Positions 35,645 through 43,340 of a DNA stretch of 43,340 bases are shown in pieces (the first letter of the stretch is position 1; every line of letters starts with the position of its first letter). The notes below the pieces were generated by a model. The model worked only from the letters and a program-made list of their open reading frames with translations, was not told where the DNA came from and made no database searches. The stretch spans positions 1-43,340 of the forward strand of contig DWYL01000299.1 in NCBI GenBank assembly GCA_019118685.1, written 5' to 3'. This stretch comes from Candidatus Blautia merdipullorum. GTDB lineage: Bacteria; Bacillota; Clostridia; Lachnospirales; Lachnospiraceae. Position numbers and translations under genes: made by a program.

Positions 35645-36562
35645 TTACACCAGCATAAAAGTCAATGTAATGGTAAACACTGATAAAACAGACGTCACTA
35701 CAATTCCCTCTGCAATAGGTTTTGGATCTTTTCCATACTGTTCGCAGAGCATGGCCGGGAAATTTCCTACAGGAAGCGCCGCCATAAGGATTACCACCTC
35801 CCGGATCAGCAGATCTGCCAGCACCGGCTTCAGGACCAGAGCCAGGATAATCGGAAAGGCAATAAAGCGAATGGCAACAAAAGCCAGAAGCTTTCTATTC
35901 TTCATCATATCTCCAAGCCTCATCCCTGCAAGAGATATTCCTATAACGATCATAGACAACAGTGTACAGGCATTGCCATAATATCCCGCAAGAGTTTCAA
36001 TTTCTTCCGGCAGTTCAATTTGAAACCAGTAAATGAAAAACGCTGCGATACAAGCGATCAGCCCCGGGTTCAGATAGTCCTTCCAGGATCGTTTTTTTCC
36101 TTTGCTGCCCTTTTTCAGCAGCATGATGCCAAAAGTAAAAATAGTGAGATTAAACAGGAAATTGAAGACAATTACATATACCATAGATTCCGGCCCGATA
36201 ATTGCCAGAGCAACAGGTATTCCGATAAATCCTGTATTTCCGAAAACAGTCATAAGAACATATGCGTTTTTTAAATGCTCAGGCATTTTCAGGACCCATA
36301 CGAGAAAATATCCGAAAAAAATAAGAAAGAGATAAAAAATAATGCCAATGATTCCTACAAAAATCACATTCTCTCTGGGAATCTGAGAAAGGTCATTGAA
36401 CATACTCACAATAATCAGTCCCGGGGAGCAAACATTTACTACCAGGGCAGACAGATCTTTGGAAGCGCTGTCAGATATCCTATTTTTTTTATACAGCACA
36501 AAACCAGTGAGGATCAAAATAAAAATCATCACCATTTGCTCCAGCACTACCAAACTGCTCAT
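35645..36562 (-). CDS. AEC family transporter (auxin efflux carrier type permease)
   Basis: A 305-residue integral membrane protein of the auxin efflux carrier/malate permease family, with about ten predicted helices. The first half contains KDLSALVVNVCSPGLIIVSM, a typical Asn-Val-Cys-Ser-Pro kink, and FGNTGFIGIPVALAIIGPE. The second half repeats the fold, with SMIVIGISLAGMRLGDMM and ALPVGNFPAMLCEQYG. Members move small organic acids or amino acids by ion-coupled transport; substrate cannot be told from sequence. A strong promoter lies 70 bases upstream (36633-36661), so it is probably a single-gene unit between the dnaJ terminator and prmA. Confidence 0.88.
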   Translation of the reverse strand: MSSLVVLEQMVMIFILILTGFVLYKKNRISDSASKDLSALVVNVCSPGLIIVSMFNDLSQIPRENVIFVGIIGIIFYLFLIFFGYFLVWVLKMPEHLKNAYVLMTVFGNTGFIGIPVALAIIGPESMVYVIVFNFLFNLTIFTFGIMLLKKGSKGKKRSWKDYLNPGLIACIAAFFIYWFQIELPEEIETLAGYYGNACTLLSMIVIGISLAGMRLGDMMKNRKLLAFVAIRFIAFPIILALVLKPVLADLLIREVVILMAALPVGNFPAMLCEQYGKDPKPIAEGIVVTSVLSVFTITLTFMLV

Positions 36563-36632
36563 TTTCCGCTCTTCCTTTTCTCATCTTTCTTCTTTTGCGG
36601 TTTAGGCCAAAAGGCATAAACAGACATATGCT

Positions 36633-36661
36633 ATTATAGAAGAAAAAAAATCAAATTGCAA
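36633..36661 (-). promoter_or_regulatory. Promoter of the AEC transporter gene
   Basis: Minus-strand TTGCAA (36656-36661), a 17-base spacer and a perfect TATAAT (36633-36638). It begins right after the T-run of the dnaJ terminator. Confidence 0.72.
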
Positions 36662-36664
36662 TAC

Positions 36665-36740
36665 AAAAAAGGGCTGCCGCACTAAACCGAAGCCAAGAAT
36701 GTCTATATATTCTGACTTGTGTTTAATCCAACAGCCTTTT
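36665..36740 (-). terminator. Terminator of the hrcA-grpE-dnaK-dnaJ operon
   Basis: On the minus strand AAAAGGCTG and ATTAAAC arms pair with GTTTAGT and CAGCCCTTTT. One pair is a G-U wobble only in the minus-strand RNA, which supports this direction. A T-run follows (36665-36670). Confidence 0.82.
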
Positions 36741-36744
36741 TCTA

Positions 36745-37908
36745 TTAGCCTTCAAAAATATCTTTTAGCTTTTCGCCAAATTTTTTCTTTTTTTCTCCGC
36801 TTGGAGGGCGGTTCCCACAGGCTTCATCAAACTTACGCAAAGCTTCTTTTGCTTCTTCGTTTAACTTTGTAGGCACCTGTACCACCAAGGTCACATAATG
36901 GTCTCCTCTGACATTTTTATTTCTCAGGGAAGGCACGCCTTTCCCTTTCAGGCGTACTTTCGTATCTGTCTGGGTTCCTGGTTTAATATCATACATTACG
37001 TCACCATCAACTGTGCTGATCCGCACTTCGCCTCCCAGAGCCGCCTGGGCGAAGGTGATCGGCGCCGTGGAAAATATGTTCATATCTTGTCTCTGGAAAA
37101 TCGGATGGCGTGCAACCACTACTTCCACCATCAGATCACCTCTTGGTCCTCCATTGGTTCCCGGCTCGCCTTTTTCCCGGATACGAATACTCTGTCCGTT
37201 ATCAATACCTGCCGGTATGGTTACTTTAATCTTCTTGCGGTTGGAAATAAATCCGGTTCCCCGGCAATCCGGACATTTGTCTTTGATCACTTTTCCAGTT
37301 CCATGGCAGTCCGGACAAGTCTGGACATTCTGAATAGTTCCAAACATGGACTGCTGGGTATACACTACCTGACCGGTTCCGTGACATTTAGAACAGGTCT
37401 CCGGCGAAGTACCTGGTTTTGCCCCGGTACCGTGACAAGTCTCGCAGACATCTTTTAAAGTAAGATCCAGTTCTTTTTCGCAGCCAAACACTGCCTCTTC
37501 AAAGGTGATCCGAACAGAAGCATGGACATTGGCACCCTTCATAGGGCCATTATTGGGTCTCCGTCTTCCTCCGCCGAACAAATCGCCGAAAATATCGCCG
37601 AAAATATCACCCATATCTCCGCCGCTGAAGCCTCCGAAACCGCCAAAACCGTCAAAGCCTCCGGCACCGCCGCCTCCCTGTTCAAAGGCCGCATGGCCGA
37701 ACTGGTCATACTGTCGTCTTTTCTGGGGGTCGCTTAATACACTGTATGCCTCTGTAGCCTCTTTAAACTTTTTCTCAGCCTCTTTATCTCCTGGATTCAC
37801 ATCCGGATGATACTTTTTAGCAAGCTTACGGTAGGCACTTTTTATTGCAGACTCGTCTGCACCCCGGTCCACGCCCAGGACTTCATAGTAATCTCTTTTA
37901 TCTGCCAT
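36745..37908 (-). CDS. dnaJ: Chaperone DnaJ (Hsp40)
   Basis: Co-chaperone that delivers clients to DnaK and stimulates its ATPase. It has 387 residues. The J domain (1-70) carries the HPD in [12 protein letters not shown] Gly/Phe-rich linker follows, with repeated [17 protein letters not shown]. Four zinc-finger CxxCxGxG motifs are [24 protein letters not shown] and CPDCRGTG. The C-terminal substrate-binding domains contain [21 protein letters not shown]. The ATG has AAAGGGA upstream. It is the last gene of the heat-shock operon, separated from dnaK by 79 bases holding a stem-loop. Confidence 0.98.
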   Translation of the reverse strand: MADKRDYYEVLGVDRGADESAIKSAYRKLAKKYHPDVNPGDKEAEKKFKEATEAYSVLSDPQKRRQYDQFGHAAFEQGGGGAGGFDGFGGFGGFSGGDMGDIFGDIFGDLFGGGRRRPNNGPMKGANVHASVRITFEEAVFGCEKELDLTLKDVCETCHGTGAKPGTSPETCSKCHGTGQVVYTQQSMFGTIQNVQTCPDCHGTGKVIKDKCPDCRGTGFISNRKKIKVTIPAGIDNGQSIRIREKGEPGTNGGPRGDLMVEVVVARHPIFQRQDMNIFSTAPITFAQAALGGEVRISTVDGDVMYDIKPGTQTDTKVRLKGKGVPSLRNKNVRGDHYVTLVVQVPTKLNEEAKEALRKFDEACGNRPPSGEKKKKFGEKLKDIFEG

Positions 37909-37931
37909 TGGTCTTTTCCCTTTCTACACAC

Positions 37932-37963
37932 AAGCATGGGATGCCCGAAAACACCCCATGCTT
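37932..37963. promoter_or_regulatory. Stem-loop between dnaK and dnaJ
   Basis: AAGCATGGG (37932-37940) pairs with CCCATGCTT (37955-37963) over a 14-base loop. There is no T-run on the minus strand after it, so it is probably an mRNA processing or stability element that sets dnaK above dnaJ, not a terminator. Confidence 0.5.
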
Positions 37964-37987
37964 TTCTATTGCTTTTTATGTCCCGGA

Positions 37988-39862
37988 TTAAACTTCTCTA
38001 TAGTCTCCGTCTACCACGTCGTCGCCGTATGCTTCATTTCCGCTGTCCTGAGAGCCTGTATTTGCTCCAGGATTTGGTCCTGCCTGCTGAGCATTCTGTG
38101 CTTGCTCATACATCTTTGCAAACAATTTCTGAGCACTCTGCATCAGTTTCTCTTTGCCGGCTTTCAGTTCTTCAACCTGAGCGTCTGTGATCTCGTCTGT
38201 GTTAGAACATTTTGCCAGAGTCTCTTTCAAAGCATTCAGATCAGCCTCAACAGCAGTCTTGTCATTGGCGTCAATCTTGTCCCCTGCTTCTTCCATGGCT
38301 TTCTCTGTCTGGAATACCATAGCATCTGCATCATTTTTTGTATCAACAGCCTCTTTACGTTTCTTATCCTGTGCCTCATACTCAGCAGCTTCTCTTACAG
38401 CCTTGTTGATCTCGTCATCGGACATGTTAGAGCCTGCTGTGATCGTGATATGCTGCTCTTTTCCTGTTCCCAGGTCTTTTGCAGAAACGTTAACAATACC
38501 GTTTGCATCAATATCAAAGGTAACTTCGATCTGAGGAACCCCTCTTCTTGCTGGCGGGATTCCATCCAGACGGAACTGTCCAAGGGACTTATTGTCTCTC
38601 GCAAACTGTCTCTCACCCTGTACTACGTTGATATCAACGGCAGTCTGATTATCCGCTGCTGTGGAGAAGATCTGGCTCTTCTTTGTAGGAATAGTTGTAT
38701 TTCTCTCGATCAGTCTGGTAGCGATACCTCCCATGGTCTCGATAGACAGTGACAGCGGAGTAACATCCAGAAGAAGGATATCCCCTGCGCCTGCATCTCC
38801 AGCCAGTTTACCGCCCTGTACGGCAGCGCCCAGAGCCACACATTCATCCGGGTTCAGAGTCTTACTCGGCTCTTTGCCTGTCAACTGTTTTACCTTATCC
38901 TGGACAGCAGGAACACGGGTAGAACCACCTACCAGCAATACCTGGCCTAATTCAGAAGCGCTCAGTCCGGCATCAGAAAGGGCACGTCTTACAGGTTCTG
39001 CTGTTTTCTCTACCAGATCATGTGTCAGTTCATCGAATTTTGCTCTTGTCAGATCCATATCAAAGTGAAGAGGTCCGTTGGCGTTCATACTGATAAACGG
39101 CAGGTTGATGTTTGTAGTTGTAGCGGAAGACAGCTCTTTTTTCGCTTTTTCTGCTGCTTCTTTGATACGCTGCATAGCCATCTTGTCTGTAGAAAGGTCA
39201 ACCCCTTCTTTCTTCTTGAATTCAGAAATCATATAGTCAGCAACCTTCTGGTCAAAGTCATCGCCGCCCAGGTGATTATTACCTGCTGTAGACAGAACTT
39301 CGATAACGCCGTCTCCAATTTCAATGATGGAAACATCAAAGGTACCGCCGCCTAAGTCGTATACCATGATCTTCTGCTCTTTCTCATTGTCCAGTCCATA
39401 AGCCAGCGCCGCTGCGGTAGGCTCGTTGATGATACGTTTTACTTCCAGGCCTGCGATCTTACCTGCGTCTTTGGTAGCCTGACGCTGTGCATCGTTGAAA
39501 TAAGCCGGAACTGTGATAACAGCTTCTGTAACTTTCTCGCCCAGATAGTTCTCAGCATCTGCCTTCATTTTCTGAAGAATCATTGCAGAAATTTCCTGAG
39601 GAGAATATTTCTTCTCATCAATGGCTACTCTGTAATCTGTACCCATATGTCTCTTAATAGAGGAAATTGTCTTGTCAGCGTTAGTAACAGCCTGACGTTT
39701 TGCAGGCTCACCTACAAGTCTTTCTCCTGATTTTGTAAAAGCTACAACAGATGGTGTTGTTCTTGCACCTTCTGCATTTGGGATAACTGTCGGCTGTCCG
39801 CCTTCCATAACGGCTACACAGCTGTTTGTAGTACCTAAGTCAATACCTATGATCTTGCTCAT
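37988..39862 (-). CDS. dnaK: Chaperone DnaK (Hsp70)
   Basis: ATP-dependent chaperone. It has 624 residues. The nucleotide-binding domain (about 1-365) shows [53 protein letters not shown] and [14 protein letters not shown] linker with [16 protein letters not shown] leads to the substrate-binding domain ([15 protein letters not shown]). The helical lid and a Gly/Asn/Gln-rich tail end [20 protein letters not shown] precedes the ATG. It lacks a stretch in the nucleotide-binding domain present in Gram-negative DnaK, as expected for Firmicutes. It is third in hrcA-grpE-dnaK-dnaJ, under CIRCE control. Confidence 0.99.
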   Translation of the reverse strand: MSKIIGIDLGTTNSCVAVMEGGQPTVIPNAEGARTTPSVVAFTKSGERLVGEPAKRQAVTNADKTISSIKRHMGTDYRVAIDEKKYSPQEISAMILQKMKADAENYLGEKVTEAVITVPAYFNDAQRQATKDAGKIAGLEVKRIINEPTAAALAYGLDNEKEQKIMVYDLGGGTFDVSIIEIGDGVIEVLSTAGNNHLGGDDFDQKVADYMISEFKKKEGVDLSTDKMAMQRIKEAAEKAKKELSSATTTNINLPFISMNANGPLHFDMDLTRAKFDELTHDLVEKTAEPVRRALSDAGLSASELGQVLLVGGSTRVPAVQDKVKQLTGKEPSKTLNPDECVALGAAVQGGKLAGDAGAGDILLLDVTPLSLSIETMGGIATRLIERNTTIPTKKSQIFSTAADNQTAVDINVVQGERQFARDNKSLGQFRLDGIPPARRGVPQIEVTFDIDANGIVNVSAKDLGTGKEQHITITAGSNMSDDEINKAVREAAEYEAQDKKRKEAVDTKNDADAMVFQTEKAMEEAGDKIDANDKTAVEADLNALKETLAKCSNTDEITDAQVEELKAGKEKLMQSAQKLFAKMYEQAQNAQQAGPNPGANTGSQDSGNEAYGDDVVDGDYREV

Positions 39863-39975
39863 GATAAACTCCTCCTTGAATCATTTCTATTGTTAGTTAT
39901 TATTGGCTGTTTATAAGATAAAATCCTTCCGGATCTCTCCTGGATATAAAATTGGTTATGGTTCCGGCTCCTGTC

Positions 39976-40629
39976 TTAATTGGCAACCTTCACCATGCTG
40001 TGGCGGATCACTGTGTCCTTGTAGGTATAACCTTTCTGGAACTCTTCCACCACTACATTCTCTCCGGCTTCTTCATCTTCCACATGCATCACTGCATTAT
40101 GGTAGTCCGGATTGAATTCCTGACCTACAGATTCGATAGCTTTAACTCCCATTCCTTCAAAAACAGAAAGGAGCTGACGGTAAATCTTGTTCATTCCGTC
40201 TACAAAAGGAGTTTCCTTCTCTTCTTCCGGAACCGCTGCCAGACCTCTTTCGAAATTGTCTACAATAGGAAGAATCTTTTCGATCACTTCTCTGGCTCCT
40301 ATCTCATACATAGAAGCTTTTTCCTTCTCTGTACGTTTCCGGTAATTATCAAACTCCGCCATCTGTCTTTTTACCATATCGGTAAGTTCTTCTATTTTTT
40401 CATCTTTTTTGTCTTTTTTCTTCTTGAAAAAGCCTTTTTTCTCCGGTTCCTTCTGTTCATCTTGTTCTTCAGCTCCGGAAGCGTCTTCTTCCTCAGCTTC
40501 TTTTTTGATTTCTTCCTCTCCAGCTTCTTCGGCTGCTTTTTCATCATCCTCTTTTATGATTTCTTCCGCCTGACCCTCAGAAACTGTTTCTTCGTCTATG
40601 GGATTGAATTCTCTCTTTTCTTCTGCCAC
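39976..40629 (-). CDS. grpE: Nucleotide exchange factor GrpE
   Basis: Releases ADP from DnaK. It has 217 residues. A long, very acidic Glu/Lys-rich N-terminal region (about 1-75: VSEGQAEEIIKEDDEKAAEE) is longer than usual. A coiled-coil helix begins near KKKDKKDEKIEELTDMVKRQ. The family core is EFDNYRKRTEKEKASMYEIG, and the C-terminal beta part is VEEFQKGYTYKDTVIRHSMV. The start codon is GTG at 40629, with AAAGGTGG 9 bases upstream. It is second in the heat-shock operon, 17 bases after hrcA. Confidence 0.97.
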   Translation of the reverse strand: MAEEKREFNPIDEETVSEGQAEEIIKEDDEKAAEEAGEEEIKKEAEEEDASGAEEQDEQKEPEKKGFFKKKKDKKDEKIEELTDMVKRQMAEFDNYRKRTEKEKASMYEIGAREVIEKILPIVDNFERGLAAVPEEEKETPFVDGMNKIYRQLLSVFEGMGVKAIESVGQEFNPDYHNAVMHVEDEEAGENVVVEEFQKGYTYKDTVIRHSMVKVAN

Positions 40630-40646
40630 GAATTCTTACCACCTTT

Positions 40647-41696
40647 CTACGTTTTCTTCTTAAATATATTGTCCAACTGACTCTTTAAAGTTTTCAGATT
40701 ATCCATTACATTTTCGTAATCCATCCGCTTAGGACCTATGATCCCGATGGTCCCCTGCATACCGCCTCCCAGATCATAGGTGGCGGTTACTACACTGCAG
40801 TCTTTCATAGTCTTTACCGGACTTTCATTTCCAATATAAACCTGAATGCCGGTATTCTCATTGCTGCTTTCATGATCCATAGTGTCCTTCACAAGTTCCG
40901 CCAGAGTGTCTTTCTCTTCAAATGCCGAAATCAGTTCACTGGCCTTGGAAGTATCTGCAAGCTCCGGATACTTAAAAATGTTTGTGGCGCCGCTGGTATA
41001 GATCTCCATTTCCTGATCATCCACAGCTATGGCCTGAGCCACTGCATCAATAACACTGCTGATCACCTCGCTATGGATCCCCGCCTGTTCCTTCATCCTA
41101 GATATCATAGCCAGATTGATTTCTTCAATAGTCAGGCCATTCAGCTGTGTATTCAGCAGCAGATTCAGTCTCAGCACTGTCTCCTCATCCATCGGCTCAT
41201 GAAGTTCAATAATGTGGTTCTTTACAATATTACCTTCCACCACTACCACAGCAAGAAGCTGGACTTCTGTAACTCTGGATAACTGAATAAATTTCAGTTT
41301 ATTCCGATGATAAGTAGGACCTGTGATCATGGTAGCATAATTCGTATTCGAAGCAAGGATCTTTACCACCTGTTTTAATACCTTTTCCATTTTGTCGGTT
41401 TTTTCAATCATCAGGTCTTTAATTTCAGCTACTTCTTTGTCCTTCTCTTTCATCAGCTCATCCACATAGAGACGATAGCCAAGATCAGAAGGAATCCGCC
41501 CTGCTGATGTATAAGGCTGGATAATATATCCCAGATCCTCAAGATCAGACATTTCGTTGCGGATTGTTGCGGAGCTGAGATTCAAATCTGTATATTTAGA
41601 AATTGTTCTGGAACCTACAGGCTCTCCGGTTTCCAAATATGTCTGGATAATGGCTTTCAGAATTTTTCGTTTTCTTTCGTCTAACTCATTTTCCAT
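40647..41696 (-). CDS. hrcA: Heat-inducible transcription repressor HrcA
   Basis: Repressor that binds CIRCE and is kept active by GroEL, so it is titrated by misfolded protein after heat shock. It has 349 residues. The N-terminal winged helix starts LDERKRKILKAIIQTYLETG and contains VGSRTISKYTDLNLSSATIR and the family pattern LEDLGYIIQPYTSAGRIPSD. The C-terminal GAF-like and dimerisation parts include ATYDLGGGMQGTIGIIGPKR. AGGAGCGGGAG lies upstream of the ATG. It is first in hrcA-grpE-dnaK-dnaJ, with CIRCE copies before its own operon (41725-41751) and before groES-groEL (17235-17261). Confidence 0.98.
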   Translation of the reverse strand: MENELDERKRKILKAIIQTYLETGEPVGSRTISKYTDLNLSSATIRNEMSDLEDLGYIIQPYTSAGRIPSDLGYRLYVDELMKEKDKEVAEIKDLMIEKTDKMEKVLKQVVKILASNTNYATMITGPTYHRNKLKFIQLSRVTEVQLLAVVVVEGNIVKNHIIELHEPMDEETVLRLNLLLNTQLNGLTIEEINLAMISRMKEQAGIHSEVISSVIDAVAQAIAVDDQEMEIYTSGATNIFKYPELADTSKASELISAFEEKDTLAELVKDTMDHESSNENTGIQVYIGNESPVKTMKDCSVVTATYDLGGGMQGTIGIIGPKRMDYENVMDNLKTLKSQLDNIFKKKT

Positions 41697-41724
41697 TCTG
41701 TCTCCCGCTCCTTTCTTTAGGTTG

Positions 41725-41751
41725 TTAGCACTCGTTTTAGTGGAGTGCTAA
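41725..41751. promoter_or_regulatory. CIRCE operator of hrcA-grpE-dnaK-dnaJ
   Basis: Perfect CIRCE: TTAGCACTC (41725-41733), a 9-base spacer, GAGTGCTAA (41743-41751). The arms are identical to those of the groES copy, with a different spacer. Confidence 0.97.
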
Positions 41752-41764
41752 CATCTATGCTTTT

Positions 41765-41793
41765 AAGATAGCACCCTCTAAAATATTTGTCAA
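41765..41793 (-). promoter_or_regulatory. Sigma-A promoter of hrcA-grpE-dnaK-dnaJ
   Basis: Minus-strand TTGACA (41788-41793), a 17-base spacer and TATCTT (41765-41770), immediately upstream of CIRCE. Confidence 0.82.
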
Positions 41794-41870
41794 GAGATTT
41801 CTTTGTATTTTTATCTAAAAATTTTCAAGCTTTTTTATTCAAAATGTAAGCCTTTTTATAACACAGAAAA

Positions 41871-41917
41871 GCAGAGATATCTTTGCCATTCTAAAAGGAA
41901 CATCAAAATATCTCTGC
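41871..41917 (-). terminator. Terminator after uvrB
   Basis: GCAGAGATAT (41871-41880) pairs perfectly with ATATCTCTGC (41908-41917), 25 bases after the uvrB stop. A short T-run follows on the minus strand. Confidence 0.72.
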
Positions 41918-41942
41918 CTGCTGTTATTTATCTCCCGAAAAC

Positions 41943-43340
41943 CTAGTCATCCAGTTCTTCCAGATTTTTCTTTAATTCAATCATCTTGTCACGGAGCTCT
42001 GCCGCCATCTCAAAGTTCAGATCCGCCGCTGCGGATTTCATCTGTTTTTCAACATTTTTAATCAGCTTTTCCAGTTCTTTTCTGCTCATAGATTCCGGAT
42101 CTTTCATCATCTTGTCTTCCGTCTCTGCTACTTCTTTAGAAATACTGATCAGATCCCGTACAGCCTTTTTAATAGTAGTAGGAGTGATTCCATGTTCTTC
42201 GTTATACTTCTGCTGCATGCTCCGGCGGCGCATAGTCTCGTCTATAGCTATTCTCATAGAGTCTGTTATCGTATCCGCATACATGATGACCCGTCCCTCT
42301 GCATTTCTGGCAGCACGGCCTATAGTCTGTATCAATGAGGTCTCGGACCTTAAAAATCCTTCCTTATCTGCATCCAGAATCGCTACAAGAGTAATTTCCG
42401 GGATATCCAGACCTTCTCTGAGAAGATTAATTCCCACCAGAACGTCAAATACATTCAGCCGCATGTCCCGGATGATCTGGGTCCTCTCCAAAGTATCAAT
42501 ATCCGAGTGAAGGTATTTCACCCGAATCCCCAGATCCTTCATATACTCTGTAAGATCTTCAGCCATCCGTTTTGTCAGTGTAGTGATCAGGATTTTGTTT
42601 CCCTTCGCAGTCTCTTTGTTTACCTCTCCTACCAGATCATCAATCTGTCCCTCTACCGGCCGGACTTCCACCATAGGATCCAAAAGGCCTGTAGGACGGA
42701 TGATCTGCTCTGCCCGGAGAAGTTCATGCTCTTCCTCATATTCTCCCGGGGTAGCAGATACAAAAAGGATCTGGTCGATCTTGCTCTCAAATTCCTCAAA
42801 ATTCAAAGGACGGTTATCCTTGGCCGAGGGAAGGCGGAATCCATAGTCCACCAAAGTCTGCTTCCTGGACTGGTCTCCTGCAAACATTCCCCGTATCTGA
42901 GGGATGGTCTTATGGGACTCATCTATAATAATAAGAAAATCATCCCCGAAATAATCGATCAGCGTATAGGGCGGCTGTCCCGGTGCCAGACCTGCCAGAT
43001 GCCTGGAATAGTTCTCTACTCCGGAGCAGAAGCCTGTCTCCTTCAGCATTTCGATATCAAAATTCGTCCGTTCCGCAATTCTCTGGGCTTCCAGAAGTTT
43101 ATCTTCGCTTTTAAAATACTCCACCCGTTCTTTCAACTCTTCCTCAATCGCATCTGCCGCCTTCAGGATCTTTTCCATAGGCACCACATAATGGGAAGCG
43201 GGGAAGATTCCGATATGGTTCAGAGATCTTTTGATCTCCCCGGTAAGCACATCGATCTCCGTGATCCGGTCTATCTCGTCTCCGAAAAACTCTACTCTCA
43301 CAGCAGTATCACTATAGTCCGCCGGGAATATTTCCACCAC
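41943..43340 (-). CDS. uvrB: Excinuclease ABC subunit B (5' end beyond window)
   Basis: Damage-verifying helicase-like subunit of nucleotide excision repair. 465 residues are visible; full UvrB is about 660, so about 195 N-terminal residues, including the Walker A motif, lie off the right edge, and the apparent first codon is not the true start. Visible are [20 protein letters not shown], the helicase motif [16 protein letters not shown], then [36 protein letters not shown] and [19 protein letters not shown]. The C-terminal UVR domain is [19 protein letters not shown], which binds UvrC. It is followed by a terminator at 41871-41917. Confidence 0.98.
   Translation of the reverse strand: MVEIFPADYSDTAVRVEFFGDEIDRITEIDVLTGEIKRSLNHIGIFPASHYVVPMEKILKAADAIEEELKERVEYFKSEDKLLEAQRIAERTNFDIEMLKETGFCSGVENYSRHLAGLAPGQPPYTLIDYFGDDFLIIIDESHKTIPQIRGMFAGDQSRKQTLVDYGFRLPSAKDNRPLNFEEFESKIDQILFVSATPGEYEEEHELLRAEQIIRPTGLLDPMVEVRPVEGQIDDLVGEVNKETAKGNKILITTLTKRMAEDLTEYMKDLGIRVKYLHSDIDTLERTQIIRDMRLNVFDVLVGINLLREGLDIPEITLVAILDADKEGFLRSETSLIQTIGRAARNAEGRVIMYADTITDSMRIAIDETMRRRSMQQKYNEEHGITPTTIKKAVRDLISISKEVAETEDKMMKDPESMSRKELEKLIKNVEKQMKSAAADLNFEMAAELRDKMIELKKNLEELDD

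Noticed and set aside
37958-38752. Plus-strand open frame of 264 codons, Leu/Cys/Phe rich
   Set aside because: Antisense shadow of dnaK; its composition is that expected from the complement of a charged protein.
39952-40680. Plus-strand Phe-rich open frame that looks like a membrane protein
   Set aside because: It is the complement of the Glu/Lys-rich grpE N-terminus; GAA and AAG codons read as TTC and CTT on the other strand.

Overview
The window is a chromosomal segment of a spore-forming, low-to-mid-GC Firmicute, most likely a gut Lachnospiraceae (Clostridia). The evidence is a sporulation sigma factor SigK, CodY, HrcA/CIRCE heat-shock control, a RuvX/IreB/RNase J cluster, Gram-positive style ribosome binding sites, and a YesM/YesN-type two-component system beside a CUT1 sugar ABC transporter. 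Almost all genes lie on the minus strand. Only sigK (23332-23949) and an HPr-like gene (31180-31413) are on plus. No rRNA, tRNA, CRISPR array, insertion sequence or prophage was seen.

Region 1 (1-12957, minus) is an accessory carbohydrate locus. In transcription order it holds a membrane-linked amidase, a YesM-type histidine kinase broken by two frameshifts, a YesN-type AraC response regulator and a terminator. The transport and hydrolysis operon follows: lipoprotein solute-binding protein, two permeases, two closely related GH31 enzymes in tandem, a DUF624 membrane protein, and a third, YicI-like GH31 cut by the window start. No ABC ATPase is encoded, so a shared ATPase elsewhere is presumed. 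None of the GH31 enzymes has a signal peptide, so imported alpha-linked oligosaccharides (alpha-glucosides or alpha-xylosides) are probably cut in the cytoplasm.

Region 2 (13074-23117, minus) is housekeeping: guaB, a small membrane protein of unknown function, groES-groEL with a CIRCE operator, codY, and a compact comM-dprA-topA group. sigK is divergent from comM.

Region 3 (24018-31022, minus) matches the Bacillus yrr neighbourhood: mtaB, then ireB-like, ruvX, DUF1292, rnjA, a YlbF-family gene, a short MltG-like protein without its catalytic domain, trmR and a U32-family trhP. Several of these act on tRNA or RNA (t6A thiomethylation, wobble uridine hydroxylation and methylation, RNA decay).

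Region 4 (31180-36562) holds an HPr-like protein without the phosphorylatable histidine, the prmA-rsmE-cysteine desulfurase-thiI group (protein and rRNA methylation, tRNA 4-thiouridine), and an AEC-family transporter.

Region 5 (36745-43340, minus) is the heat-shock operon hrcA-grpE-dnaK-dnaJ behind a second CIRCE operator, and the C-terminal part of uvrB running off the right edge.

Most of the window is conserved core. The parts most worth a second look are the carbohydrate locus (tandem GH31 genes, broken kinase, amidase coupled to a two-component system), the His-less HPr and the catalytic-domain-less MltG homologue. I did not find a clear, wholly new system.
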